A DNA stretch of 64,000 nt from Mauremys mutica. Taxonomy: Eukaryota > Chordata > Testudines > Geoemydidae. The stretch spans positions 73,229,697 to 73,293,696 of the forward strand of contig NC_059072.1 in the NCBI RefSeq assembly GCF_020497125.1, given 5' to 3'. This document shows, in pieces, positions 31,818-44,965 of this stretch. The first letter of the stretch is position 1. The number at the start of each line of letters is the position of its first letter. The notes below the pieces were generated by a model, which saw nothing but the letters and a program-made list of their open reading frames with translations, was not told the origin of the DNA and did not search any database. Position numbers and translations under genes: made by a program.

Positions 31818-34800
31818 AGAACGTATTAGTAGAAAACAATTTTAAATTTGGAAGTCATCTCCTGGGGTCACTACAGTGCTGCAACAAAGGGAATCCAAAA
31901 TCTGAAGTGGGAAGAAAAAAGTTTAATTGCAATGGAATGTGTGGTTGTAATCCATGAGTTGCACCCAGACCAGCATGCGCCCTCCAGTATTGGGGGGAGG
32001 GAGAGGGCAAAGAGGGGGGGAGAAAGGAGGGAGGGAATACAAAAGATGACAAAAAAGGAAACAGTTTTAAACAAACCATTCTGTATTTTGTTATTTACTC
32101 TATGCAAGTTTTTTCAGGTGTCAGTCCAAAAAGAGGCACTCTCAGTATTGCGAAGCCCAAGCATTCAGAAATCATGAGACAAGAGAAAACCATGAGATTT
32201 TTTAAATGATAATTTGGAATTTTTTTTTTAATTTTCTTTCTGGTTTTTGAACTTTTAGAGAGTTACTATATCTCAGACTTTTTTTCTGCAACCTGAAAGG
32301 CTAGAACTTAGTTTAAAATACTTAAGATCTAAGATTCTCATGTAAATAACACCCAACTCTGGAACTAGCTGGGGCATTAAGACAGACGACTACCATCCTG
32401 AGAGGTAGCAACATGGCCTTGGAAGTAAAGCCAAAAACATCTGGGCATTTTTCTATAAAATAGTCTTCATTTATATTCCCGGGGGAGGGGAGGGGCTGAA
32501 GGAAGAAGAAAATCCATGTGAATAGCCTTTTCAGACTTAATAGCTTCATGTGTTGGAAAATTTTACAACAAAACATGGGTTATGACTGAGAAAGGAGAGG
32601 TGCTGAATTCTCACTATCTCTAAATTTGTATCTTTGACTTGTCCTAGCATGTTGTGTGCAAGAAAAAGTGAAAATGAGCAATCTGTTTGTCCAAGCTGAC
32701 TGAAGTAAGAAAAGGTAAAACCAATCAAAATGGTGATGAATTAAACAAAAAAACCAACTCTAGAGTGTAGGATTCTTTGCAACTCTAGAGTGTTTAGTTG
32801 TAAAATAAATGTAATTACTTTTAGAATTACAATTACCATCTTAGTATTCATTTAAATAAATATTTTCCTCTCCGTAGTAGGAAAACTTTCTAAAAGTTTC
32901 CCTGCTGTTGCCAAATCCAGTTCAGTTCCACCACAGCGTTAGCAAAACAGGGTCATAATGTAGCCAGAATTTAACACTATGTCAATTAGATTTGCTCTGA
33001 ACCAGGAATAGGTGACAATGTTAAAAATACCAGTAAAAGCCAGCAGCTTGTCTATGCTAGAACTCCCTATGTTACCAGCATTGGTGGAAAGTTAAAAAGT
33101 TTCCCTAAAATAGAGACCGGGCCTATGGTCTGTTATACTAAACTATGCCATGAGTAATAAGGGTTTGTCACACAGGAATGTTGGAAAGCAACTGACTTTA
33201 ATTCCTGGCCCCAGTCACATGACCTAGGTCAGGATGAAGGTTAATACCCTGGTCTTACGACAGAAGTCAATACTGCCTGAATTCCAGCAGCTACTGTAAC
33301 GCCAGGTAGTTTCTACAGAACAAAGAGCAGGGAAAGAAGAAAGATTCTGTTTAGATTGAAATACAATCTCTTGGAAAGTAACTAATAATTTGGGATGACA
33401 TTTACACTTGTGAAACAACAGAACCTAACTAACCCAAAAGCAATGTCTTCTCCATTGCAGGAGACCATTAACCTAGTAATTAAATAAGGCATTTCTAGTT
33501 CATCCAGCTTGAGGGTAAGATTAAAACACTTTACAAACCACCACAAGCAATTAGCAAGTGCTTTGAAAATGAACACCATGGATTGACAAGCTATACACAA
33601 ATTCACTGACTTGTTAGGGGGCATTATGAAATGCACTCCATACTTGTCCTTTAGTACTCTTATTCCACAGACACCTATTGGTTTAATCTGAAGTCCCATA
33701 GCACAGATTTTCTATAAAGATCACAGGGGTAGATCAATCATCTCTCTTCAGTCAAGAGGCAATGTAAAAAGGGTTAGCTTATAAAGAGGCTTGCTACAGG
33801 ACTGAAGTGTGGACAGCCCTGATAAAAAGGCAAGAGAAAAAGGTTACCGGGCAGAGAGCAAAGCTACAGATTTGAAGGAAACTTCAACCACTGATTAGAA
33901 TATAAAGTGAGAGGACAGAAGGAAATATTATTTTATGTAGTCCATTAAAAGTATACAAACATTATTGCTCATTTTCATTTTGCTTATATTGAACTTATTT
34001 TCTCCCACTGGAATTTTTGTCAATCCATAGTTGCAAGTAAACTTGAAATATACAATGGAGAGAATAAAGCACCATAAAAATAAAGTGTAAGAGTCCAGAA
34101 TAGCTATACCTAATTACTAAAGCAGAAGCTAGTCAAGGAATACCACTGTTCCAGAGACTGCACTCAGAAGTTTAAAAAAAAAAATGCTGAAGTCAAAAGA
34201 AACTGAGGGGACTGATAATGACTTCTGCTCCTTTTCACCACTGTCCATCCCATGTCACTAGCATTCAGTGGCACATAAATTACTAGTCTCTGGTCAACTG
34301 CAAATATCCATAACACAAAAATCACCATCATAATCTACCTTTGATGAAAGCCTCACCAGACAACAAAGATTAAAGATTGCCCTCATCTCTTAAAGTGATA
34401 ATTCCACAACTGGAGTACAGCACATCAGCAGTGTAGCATGCAGAAGGTTGCACTATCCTATTTTATCTGCATGAAGAGGACTTCTGTTTCCAGTGTCACC
34501 AATCCTGCAGTTTCAGGAGCTCTACATTTTAAAATATATGAAAGACACCAAAAAGAGAGGAACATCTACAAAAATACAGGAGGGGAGGAGGTGGTGATGA
34601 GAACAAAGACAGAAAGGGGAGAGGGCTGCATTATTTTTAAATAAGTTACAAACAAGGCAATGAGATGTAGAAACTGTAGCTATGTTCCCATCAGGAACAA
34701 ATTTGTTCTGTTTACACTGGCAAACTTAAAGCTGTAATTCATTATCAGTGCAACTCCACCATCAGTAACAATGGTAGAAGCAGTTCTGTAGCCCGGACTC

Positions 34801-35939
34801 CATAGTGGTAAAATAAATAAATGCTGGACATCATATCTATCTACACAATATCTTCTACTGTTGCTACCACTTGTCATGAGTTAGTGTTAAAAGTTTTTGG
34901 TATCTAGACAAAACCTGGGAGCAGAGGGCACTCCTCACAGGATTAGGTACTTATGTTGTTTCCAACCAGAGTTCTCAAGCTTTGAGAACTCATTTTCCAT
35001 CCAATTGAAATGTTCCGTCATCCCTGCTTTAATATCTCCTCCTCTCACAATACCAACATTTAGACAACCATTCATGTCACCAAAACATGAACTTTAAACC
35101 TTAAAACCACAGTTGCATACTCAATCTTGGAGTTATCAAGTTTTAAGAAGGGAATTTCTTTTTTGGGACTTTGTTATCTTATCTTCCCAGCATGAGCAAG
35201 TTTAAAAAAAAAAAAAAACCCAAAAACCTGATTTAGCTATTGCTTACAGTTTCAATGAGTCAAAACTATGTATCCACAACATTTTGCCATTTTATTCAAA
35301 GCTACAATTGAAAAGTTACATAAAGTTCACAATACAGATTTGCTCCAGCAGCATATTGCTTTAAGTGGATGAGTTTATTTGCTCAAAACTAGTTCACCCT
35401 AACATTAGACAAAAATGTAATTACTGTAATTTGGCAACAAACATTATTTGAAAGCTGGATTTATAGTCAAAGGGGCAAATATAAAAACAGTGTTCACAAT
35501 TTTGTAAGAAAAATATTTTGAAATATATACATTTACTTTAGGAGCGTTAGTATAGTGTTTTTATTGCGGTTAAACATAGTTCATGTCAACCTTGTGTTAC
35601 CTACTGATACTAATTCTGCTGCAAGAAAGTTTTCCCTATAACATTATATACAGCTCTCTGAAAGAGAAGAGAACTTGCACTAAATATATTCCCAACAACC
35701 CATGCAAATCCACTCACCTAGTCTCATTTTTCAAATTAAACAGACATCAATTTGTGGGCAGAAAGGAGGAAATCATACCTAAGATTTTGTACCTACTGTA
35801 AATGAAAAGATCAAAGGAAAGAAGTTTCTGCTTTTTTCCAGCTTGACTCAAGAAGCAGATGTCACTGAAGGTACTTTAACACCAAAGATTGTGAAACATG
35901 ATAAAAATCCAGATAGCTGGCAACAGGATAGCAAGAGGA
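31818..35939. other. Long gene-free stretch
   Basis: AT-rich, with a purine-rich run near 31992-32037 and A-runs near 34173 and 35203. No supported gene or RNA. Presumed PAWR intron sequence. Confidence 0.5.
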
Positions 35940-36270
35940 TAGCCATGGCTGAGAGGTTCGGAGTGCGGGAGAGGTGAGGGCTCTGGCTGGGGGTGCGGGC
36001 TCTGGGGATGAGGGGTTTGGGGTGCAGGAGAGTGCTCCAGAGGTTCGGCCCACCACGGCTCCCAGTGGCCGCGGTACGCTGCTCCAGGCCAATGGGAGCT
36101 GCTGGAAGCGGCAGCCAGTACGTCCCTGGGCCCGTGCCGCTTCCAGCAGCTCCCATTGGCCACTGAGAGCCGCGATCGGCCAAACCTGCAGACACGGCAG
36201 GTAAACAAACCGGCCCAGCCCACCAGGGGCTTTCCCTGCACAAGTGGCGGAACAAGTCTGGGAACCACTG
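35940..36270 (-). mobile_element. Non-autonomous hAT-like element, antisense
   Basis: The right end reads GGGAACCACTG, so the minus strand begins CAGTGGTTCCCAGACTTG, a common hAT terminus. An internal inverted repeat around CCAATGGGAGCTGCTGGAAG / CTTCCAGCAGCTCCCATTGG is visible (36089-36160). The left end is uncertain. Confidence 0.65.
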
Positions 36271-36499
36271 CTCTAAGGAATAGTAAAATAGTCCAGTATT
36301 ACTAAAATAGGTGTTGAGAGATACAGCTGGTGATGAATTGTGCAAATTAGAAAAACTTGTTCATTTAGCTATATAAGCAAGTCTGGTTGAAGGTTTCCTG
36401 CTTTGGAGAATAAAAGTTCTGATCTTCAGCTGAACAGCTTTTTAAAGTGGACATCAGCCAGCCAGGATCCACGCTGTTAGATTGGCCTATTGATCAGTG

Positions 36500-37766
36500 G
36501 GACAGTGTCAGCCAAAGCCCTTCAGCCATGGCGGCTGCACCAATAAGTTAATTAGATCAAAGTACCAGAAATGCCTGGCCTATGCTGCAGCTATCATAAT
36601 CAGTCCTGCATCTTGCCTCAGTGCTCTTGGTATCATGAAAATGGGTAGAAAGGCATACATCTGCCCTGGTATCCAGAGGATGAGAAAGGTATCTGTTAAG
36701 GAGCCTTGGCTTGAACCCAGTCCAAAACAACATCTGATACTTATTACGGCAAAAATATCTAATTCTTGGGAATCCCCATTAGTAAAATCTGTGAAACTAA
36801 TTCTTTTATGGACCATTTGTGGCTGTCAGAGAATTGCCTACCAAGATGATCTGCCAGGATGTTCTGAAGGCCGGAAAGGTGCAGAGCCACCAGTGGGATC
36901 TGGTTCAAAATGCACTCATTCCAAAGTGGTGTGGCACTGCCTCCTGACAGAGGGGGTACGATCCTTTGCCACTATGCATAGGTTGGTGCTGTCAGCACTT
37001 GTATTATGGATCCCTGAAGTAGAGACAGGAATGCTTTTTAAATGCCAGGCAAATAGCTGAATGCTAGGGCTTTTTAGGACCTGAATCTAGAAGAGCCCCC
37101 TGCCCGCCACCAACCCCTGAGTGGAGGCATCTGTGACCCAAATCTTGGGAAGCAGAGGTGCAGAGAAAGGTTCTCCACTACATGCATGAAGAAGGTCCTT
37201 CCAACCGTTTAACCAGGAGAAGACTTCTTATGGGAAATATGACCATCACATCCATGCAGTGTCTGCTAGGTAGATGTACTGATTGCAACCACCACCAAAT
37301 ATGGAGCGTAAGTGAAGTATGGCATGCTGTGTGATAAGTACATGATGCCATCTATCTTGGAAGTCTGAGAAATCTTCTCAGAGATGTTCTTGGGTGACTC
37401 TGAAGTTAGCTGAAGAGACTTATTGTTTGGTTCTCTCTGATCGGGAGTCTGTCAGCACTCCTAGGAACTCTATGCTCTAAGTTAGTGGGGACTTTTGTCT
37501 GATCACTTGAAGCCTATCAAAGCAAGGAACTTCAGAATTACTTGAATAGAGTTTCATTTGTTTTGAATATCTCAATGACTGGCCGATTACAGGAAGATAA
37601 GGAGAGACCTGGATCCCTTGTCTCTTTACATGAGCTGCCACAACTCCAAAGCACTTGTGGAATATCTTCGGTGCTCCAGAAAGACCATAGGACAGGACCC
37701 TGACCTGGTAGTGAGATGTTCCTAACAGGAATTTGAGGTACTCCCTGTGAGCTGCATGGATTGATA
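36500..37766 (-). pseudogene. Old DIRS copy, reverse transcriptase/RNase H part
   Basis: The plus strand aligns block by block with the DIRS element at 60.4-61.5 kb: GAACTCTATGCTCTAAGTTA against AATTCTATGCTTTGTACTG; CTGCCACAACTCCAAAGCAC against CCGCCACCACCAACATACAT; GTAGTGAGATGTTCC against TAGTAGTGTTCC; followed by TTTGAGGTACTCCCTGTGAG against AATGGAGGAAGTGTCTGTGC. Stops are frequent in all minus frames. The TA-flanked mini-transposon at 37767 interrupts it. Confidence 0.6.
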
Positions 37767-37933
37767 CAGTAACTCCTCGCTTAACATTGTAGTTATGTTC
37801 CTGAAAAATGCGACTTTAAGCAAAACGATGTTAAGCTAATCCAATTTCCCCATAAGAATTAATGTAAATGGGGGGGGGATTAGGTTCCAGGGAAATTTTC
37901 TTCACCGGACAAAAAAAACTATGTATTATATTA

Positions 37934-37938
37934 TATAA

Positions 37939-37971
<33 letters not shown>

Positions 37972-37972
37972 G
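37934..37972 (+). repeat. (TA)n(CA)n microsatellite
   Basis: ATATATATAT followed by ACACACACAC inside the mini-transposon; the same compound repeat occupies the same place in the copy at 53 kb. Confidence 0.9.
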
Positions 37973-38216
37973 TGTAAAAGTTTTAAACAAACAATTTAAT
38001 GCCGTACACAGCAATGATGATTGTGAAGCTTGGCTGAGGTAGTAAAGTTAGAAGGTGGGATAATTCCCAGGGAATGCCTTACTGCTAAATGATGAACTAG
38101 CAATCAGCTGAGCCCTCAAGGGTTAACACGTTGTTAATGTAGCCTCACACTCTACAACAAAGCACGAATGGAGGGAGGGGAGACAGCATGGCAGATAGAG
38201 ACAGAGAGACACCCTG

Positions 38217-38249
38217 TGAGAGAGAGAGAGAGACACACACACACACAGA
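38217..38249 (+). repeat. (GA)n(CA)n microsatellite
   Basis: GAGAGAGAGAGAGA followed by CACACACACACACA inside the truncated mini-transposon. Confidence 0.85.
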
Positions 38250-38559
38250 TGCATTGTCCCTTTAAGTACGCTGACCCCACTCTGAGTCATTGCCTTTTTA
38301 AATATATATATATCAGGAAGTTGAGAGAACAGCTGTGGCCAGCAAGCTCCCTCCATTCTGAGCCCTGTCCTGTCTCCCCGCTGCTCTATGGATGGAGCCA
38401 TGCTGACCTCCTCATGGTTATTGCAGGGGCCATCTTGCATTCTGTAGTGTCACACATGTCTATCACTGCCTGTGGTGACATGCAAGCAGTCTTCCACCAT
38501 GATAGACATGTGTTGCTTCTCTTGAAACACTTTGAAGGGGCTGTGCAAAGTTGCTTCCA

Positions 38560-39925
38560 TGCATTTCATCAGGTTCCGGAATACTTTGAATTCATCAACT
38601 GAGGCACACAAGGGTAAATTAACTGCCTCATCTAGGAAGGATGTAGTGATAGCAGCAGTTCTTCCCCTGGCAGCTGATGTTTTTCCTCACTCACCTCCTT
38701 CTGCCTCTCAAGTATCAACTGGCTTGTCTGAAGCAGCTTAATTTGTCTCTTTGGAAAGGGTGGCCTAGCCCTGGAGACAGTTAAAGAAACCAGCTTCCTG
38801 GAGTATGGCTGCCCACCCCAGGGTGTCCAGGAAGACCACTGTTGGTAAGGATAGAAATACTGAAGTGGAGGACACACAGGGGTACCAAGTAGGATAATCC
38901 CTACAAACCCCTGGCCTCTTACTACTTCCCATCTTGGACTCCTCCCTAGAATCCTTCCCTGGCTCCCAGTGTGAAAGCCAGAGATGGAAAGGTGATAGAG
39001 ATGAGTCTCTGCTATGCTCAGCAAGAGTTGAAGGAGGAAAATTTCTCTGAAAGAGGCCACTCTGTCAGTTGTACCCTGTCTTGGAATAGGAGAGTTTAGT
39101 ATCTCTTTAACCTGACATACTGACAACTCAAACTGAAATTACCCTCAATATCTCAACGTGAGCTGACTGGTACACAGATAAGTCATACACGTGCTGAAAG
39201 ATCTAGATGCCAAGATAGTGCTGAGGTAGTAGGTACCACAGAGGTAGCTGGTATCAAAGTGGAAGGTACTGGGGCTATGGTCACCTAGGACTCAGTGCTG
39301 AGGATCTGGATACCAAGGCACTCAGTGCCAGGGGCAATGCCGAAGGGTCACTACTAAAGGCAGTGTAGTCAGCCAGTTCAGAGGGTACCACATATGCTGA
39401 CGTGGAAGTTGGTACCAGGGAGCCAAAAGGGCCTTCTCAGATTGTTGGCCATCAGTCAAATGAACCCAAGACAGGTCATGCATCTGATGACCCTTTTATC
39501 TAGTCTGCCTGTGCTGGCGATAGCAACCAGTGCCTTGGCTCATCTTTGGAACAGTGTTCCTTTCTGCCCATCAGACATCAACAGTGATGCAATGGCAGAC
39601 AAACAGGGTCTCAGAGTGGATGTGGCCTGGGAGCTCGTGGTGGAATCATGGCTCATCAGGTCACAGAGACAGACTGCCTCAGTGATTGAGGTTCGGTTGT
39701 AGCCCCTCTCTCTCTGTCCAAGGGAGCATGTATCACCCGTTCTAGGAAAAACAGCATCAGATGAGTTTTACTCACTCTGAGTGTGCTTGGAGAAAGAGCA
39801 ACAAATGGAACATCACACCAGGATTTGGCTTTCAAGACAGAGCAATCACTGTTAGTGTCTGTCATTAATAGGCATTGAAGCATCATACCGGTCTTAAATC
39901 CCGGTGACTTGACTTCTGCCATAAT
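38560..39925 (-). pseudogene. Old DIRS copy, gag-like part
   Basis: Minus-strand frames carry features of DIRS gag proteins: near 39850-39920 GFKTG...LMTDTNSDCSV, which recalls the zinc-binding start of these proteins; between 39200 and 39420 a Ser/Pro/Val-rich stretch with repeated GGTACC-type codons; and at 38632-39126 an open frame with SRARPPFPKRQIKLLQ. It is collinear with the reverse transcriptase part to the left, giving gag before pol on minus. Confidence 0.55.
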
Positions 39926-41944
39926 ACTAGTACTTGTAATTAACAGGGAGGGAAGGGAGAGGAGAGGAGAGGAGAGAAGGAGTTAGCCTCACTAACACTG
40001 ACTGAAGGGGTATTTTAAAATATCTTTTGCTTGGGGAATTTGCTCACTAAATTTGTCTAATCGAGTTACTTTCTCTTGTTCCACACAACAGAACATACTG
40101 GAATACTGTGGTAGCAGGAATTTTACCTTTAGAGTGTTTATTTCTCTGCCTCATTTAGAACTTTCACTTTCTGTAAGTTCTGGCAGTATTAAGCACCACA
40201 GATACAGTATGCTCTAAAATGATTAGGCATATATTATTATTTATTGAATACTGTGTTGGGGAATGAGCCAAGAGAAGGTAGATTTCAGAAAGATGGATCC
40301 TTGTAGCCATTACACAGAGATAGACTACTACTTCTGTTAATACCCCTACAAAACAGATTTAGCCCCACGGTGTTCTCTCATTTAAGCTCTTTCTCACTAA
40401 TAGTTTCTCTAATATTCTTTACAACTAGGTCAGGAGATTGTCATGTCTAGAATATGGTAGCCACAAGTACAAGATATACAGATCAGAGTTCTTTGGACCC
40501 TCTTAAATCACTCATCACCCTGTCAATAACAAAAGAACACCTCTGAGTTTAGATGACTTCATTTCCTAGTGCAAAAATATAAATGCTATCAGTGAGGGTA
40601 TTAAATCAAAACCAACTGTCTAGCTTGCTGTCCTACATCAGCATATATCAGAAACATGCATGAGTCGCATCTGAACAGTAAAATTTTGATTCATTATACC
40701 TTTTAAAATATAATTCATTATATTGGGGAAAAATGTAGTCCATAATATAGCTACTATTTTTTGCAGCTTAAGTGACCATTTACAAAGTATATATGAAAAT
40801 ATAACATCTGCTAGCATAGCTGAGAAACCATACCAGCTTACACGATATGACATATACTTTGTAGATTTATGGCTAACACTTCCAGCAAGTAGACAAAGGT
40901 CTCAAAATTACTGGGAAGGAGCTCTACTGTACAACTAAAAAAAGTCTCTTAGGTCTAAAATGAATGCTTCTATCATTAACAAAAAGTCATATTAGTAGTT
41001 CTTCCCTAGTAGTAGTCTTCCAAGTCCCCCTTAAAAATCCCACTCCTAAAGACACTTATGCAAAAAGTGGCCCTATTGAAATCAATATAATTACGCAAGA
41101 ACATGCTTCACTTTACTCCTTGAAGTGTTTAAGATGGAGCCCTAAAGCTTATTTTCTTGTTGATTACAAGGAATGAGAAACTTGATCATTAAAATAATAA
41201 CCTATTGAAATCATAAAGATAGGGACGTACAGCAGGACAGACAAACAGGTAACCCTTCTCCTGCCCTTTTCTACTACGTATTTGTTAAACTCACTCATTG
41301 CATTACATTTAAAAATAAAAGTGTATGTTCCTGGAGCAGGGACTTTTATTATTATTCCTGTCTCATGTCTAGAACACTATTATGCACTATATAACAGTTA
41401 CAATGCAAATTTGTATTTAGCAGATTATTCCCTTTTACTATTACCATCACACACACACACACACAAAATAAACATACCAGACCAGAATTCTCATTTTTCA
41501 CCAGTGCCATCCTGTTTGTTGGCAACAGAGGTGGAGGGACAGTAGCATTATGAGTACTTAAGGATTTTTTTTGCCACTATACATATTTAAAAGTTCTCAA
41601 TAATGATACATTAGGGCATCTCAGTTGTGAATTTAGAGAACATAAGACTCACAAAGAAAAGGAACAAAGACAGTAAAACCCAGTGAGTCACAGAATATAC
41701 TAGGCATGTAAACATAATTTTTTAAAGTACCCGCTTAAATTATTAAAATTATATTGGTTAATCGTTAAGTTCGCAATCTACCTCTGGCTTGGAAGTGGAG
41801 TACAGTGGGCTGGGGGATTGTTTGTGCATGCAAGGCTGGGCACCACGCGCCTTGTTCTGATCCTACCCCTTGCTCTCCCAGTTACTAAGTGCCAGGGCAG
41901 CCCAGAGGATGCAGGGGGCCTGGGGCAAAGCGGGGGAGCTGCGG
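39926..41944. other. Gene-free stretch
   Basis: AT-rich; a GGAGA run near 39958-39978 and a (CA)n run near 41448-41465 only. Confidence 0.5.
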
Positions 41945-42192
41945 CGCTTGTACTCCCAGACAAGTCCACAGACTCACGCTAGCACTCCAAAAATAGCTGT
42001 GCAGATGTTGTTTAATGTTGCGGCTTGGGTTATCAAGTTCACAGCCCCGCAGGCTTCAGAGCCTGATCCCCTACCCAAGCCACAACATTTATACAGCTGT
42101 TTTTAGCAAGGTGGCACAAGACACGCTAGCACAAGTTTGCAGACCCAGGCTAGAACGCTCATTCCCATATGCGGTGTAGACACGTCCTAAGT
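41945..42192. mobile_element. Harbinger-like MITE with long inverted repeat
   Basis: ACGCTAGCACTCCAAAAATAG with GCAGATGTTG on the left and CAACATTTATACAGC with GTTTTTAGCAAGGTGGC on the right are inverted partners. The right end reads GCGGTGTAGACACGTCCTAA, similar to Harbinger termini followed by TAA. The left end is unclear. Confidence 0.55.
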
Positions 42193-42244
42193 CTTTTGAG
42201 AACTGAAATGCTTAGGTCTAACACCTTTAGGCTTAATATTGAGA

Positions 42245-42335
42245 TAGCTGGATGAAATGTAATGGCTTGTGTTATGCAGATCAGACAATGATTTGAGGGT
42301 TCCTTCTGGCCTTGAACTATGAATTCTTAGTGCTA
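42245..42335 (+). mobile_element. CR1 LINE 3' end
   Basis: TGTGTTATGCAGATCAGAC, GGGTTCCTTCTGGCCTTGAA and CTATGAATTC are the typical CR1 3' end in sense orientation. Confidence 0.75.
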
Positions 42336-44649
42336 CATATACTCCTATTTAAAAATGTTAATCTTAGACTTACAAGAAGTTGGCCTGATCTCAAAAAAGT
42401 CAGTTTCATGTAAATATTTGCCTGTCAAGATGCAATGTTCATCACTTATGAATTCTACCCAAAAGCCAGAACTTGAAAAAAAAATGCAATCAGCACCTTA
42501 AAGCACTCCCTCAGATCTGCAGGTTAAGTAATTTTATTTAGCTCCCATCATAAATATAAATGTTATAACAAAAGTTGACGTTAAAAAGAAATCAGTTTCT
42601 TGGTCAAAGTGTACCTAATTTTAAAAAAGAGACACTTAAAGGTGTGAAAGAACCATTTGTTTATTGTTATTGGCTATGAAGTTATTCAAAGTTTTAAGAC
42701 AAAACCTATACCATGTCAAAAACTTTATTAAGTTATTCCAAGGAATGTTGACACATGGTGAAAGATTTTGCGAAGTTGTTCTTAAAGAGACAGAGATAGA
42801 AAAAAGTGGTCACCTAAGGCAAGCAGATATTTGGGACCAAATGGGAAAAATGAAGCTGGCTGTCTCTTTGGAGTAGAGAAGCAGCACAGTGGCCCCAACA
42901 AATCCACTCCTTTAGTAGTATAAGAGGGGAAAGTAAGGGAGCAGATCCATCCAGGCAACTTGTGACTGAAGGGAGGGAGAAGCCAAAAAAAAAAAAAGTA
43001 TAGCAGGCCCTAAGCCACTGCTCCTCTAATAGTAAGGGAGTACAAGCAAAAAGCAGAGGGCCCAGGTTCAAGAGAAGGACAGTAGGGGTGGGAGCAACAA
43101 TAAGAAGGCAGGACACTTAGTTTAATGTGCAGGAGCAGCAATAACTGGGCACACGGAACTGATAATATAAAACTATTTATTTGGTGGAAATGCAGATATG
43201 GTACTTAATTTAAATAGGTGTGGTGGTGCACGTATTTTTCACACAGGCTAGAAGGATCAGTCTTCAGGCATGTAGGTATCAAGGAAGTTTTCAAGCTCTG
43301 AGTTTTGTTGTGTTTTTTTAACTCACAACTTTCCTCACTTTCTAGAGTGTGAGTACTTAGGATCCAGTCCTGCAACCTTTCACTTCAAAGTGAAGACTGT
43401 GCAAGAAACGAGGCTTATCACTTGAGTGAAAGTTATGGGACTGAGCCCTAAAACAGAATTTTTTTTATTTAAGACTTCATTTGTTCCTGCTGCTTATTCC
43501 TCACCTGACAATGCTTCTGGTATTACAAGTGGTTGCTGTGAAAGTGATTATGTCATCACAAAGAAAGGATTAGTGACTTCAGGTGAGGAAAACAGGATTT
43601 CATCTTCTCCTGCTGCATAAGACACAAAAGATTGGTTTTCATGCAGCAGTCCCTAGCAGAGGAGGAGAAAGAGTGATATACGTTTTCTAAAATAGTGTTG
43701 TTCTTTATCATCAATATAAAATTGAAGAATGCAATTCAGCTTTGTTTTCAGTCTCCTCTAGCCTTCAGCTGTAAAAAGCAAACGATCTGGTTATCATGCT
43801 TCTAAATTCCTATAAGAGTATTTTAAATGAATGCCAGATTTTCATGCTAGTAGCAAACCACAAAGAACAGTTGTGTTGGCTGATAAAAATATTCTTCTCA
43901 GCATCAAAAAAATGCACTTCAAACCACTGCATTTTTTCCAATGCAGGAAATTGTTTTAAATTAAGAAGTACATTTACACCTGAATATTTATCCAGAGCTT
44001 GATACCATGATTTCCTTTCTTCAGTGTTTAGATCAGTAAAGTAACTGATTAGTAACATGAACCAATGTACTTTTTAATTTTACATATTTATTAAGATTAA
44101 AAACTCACCTTCAGATTAGAGTAATAGATTACAAAAACAGAAGATAATCATTAAAGATTACCTTTGATAAAAGATAACCACACTGAGTCTTAAGTGGTGA
44201 GATAATCAGACTATAATTAGGAGGGTGTTTCATATTAATGAATACTTTGCAATTCTTCTAATGCACACACACACACACACACACACAATATTTCACATCC
44301 TAGTTTCAACCAGGACACACTAAAAAGTGCCATTCTTGTACTATTTTAAAAAGTGATCAAAGATATATTGAAGATGCTGATCCTGTCAATGTTCACTAAT
44401 CCTTCCTCAGTAGGAGCCCAAGCCTGCAGCCATGCAAGCATCACAACATTGGGCTCAGACCCAGCCCAAAGTGTTTGGAACCGGAGGACTGTTTAATCTT
44501 GTTTTTAAGCTCACAGTGTGTGTGGGGGGGGAGGAGAATGACGTTACAACCCTGGTCCAGCACACCACCAAAATCCCACCAAACGATTCCCAAACCCAAA
44601 CCTTTAGCTTTGCCACCGACAGGCCTATTATTGGTCCCCCAGAGGGTTG
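42336..44649. other. Gene-free stretch left of the PAWR CpG island
   Basis: Presumed PAWR intron sequence. Contains a perfect (CA)n tract at 44264-44286 and A-runs near 42475 and 42988. No PAWR exon was recognised in it. Confidence 0.5.
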
Positions 44650-44965
44650 AGGACAGGATGGACGATGCTCAGCCCGCGTTACGCGGCAGCCTGGGATACA
44701 GCACAGCTCACGGGTTAGGCAGCGTCCCCACCCCTCATCCTGAGCAGGAGGGAACAAGCCTCCTTCGCGGCAAGAAACTGGAAGCAATCCCGCCGCCTGA
44801 GCAGCTCCAGGGCGGGGGTGGGATCGGCAGACAGCAGAGCTCACAGCTGGGCGCTGGCTGCTCAGGTGCGGCATCCCAGCAGGGCTGCAGCGAGCTCGCC
44901 AAGCCCCTGAGCACCGCCCCCCCCCCCCAGCACTCCCCTACCCCGGGCAGGGGCGCGGGGCTCAC

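Larger units (their letters stand above)
37767..38385 (+). mobile_element. TA-flanked mini-transposon, 3'-truncated copy
   Basis: It starts CAGTAACTCCTCGCTTAAC after a TA and is closely similar to the first part of the complete element at 53045-54043, including the TA/CA microsatellite. Similarity fades near 38385 and the right terminus is missing. Confidence 0.8.

Noticed and set aside
36497..37060. 187-codon plus-strand frame, possible gene
   Set aside because: The region aligns on the opposite strand with DIRS pol, and the plus frame has no recognisable domain.
1..44965. Search for further PAWR exons (SAC end, leucine zipper)
   Set aside because: No minus-strand segment with the expected acidic or leucine-zipper sequence and splice sites was seen by eye; absence is not proven.
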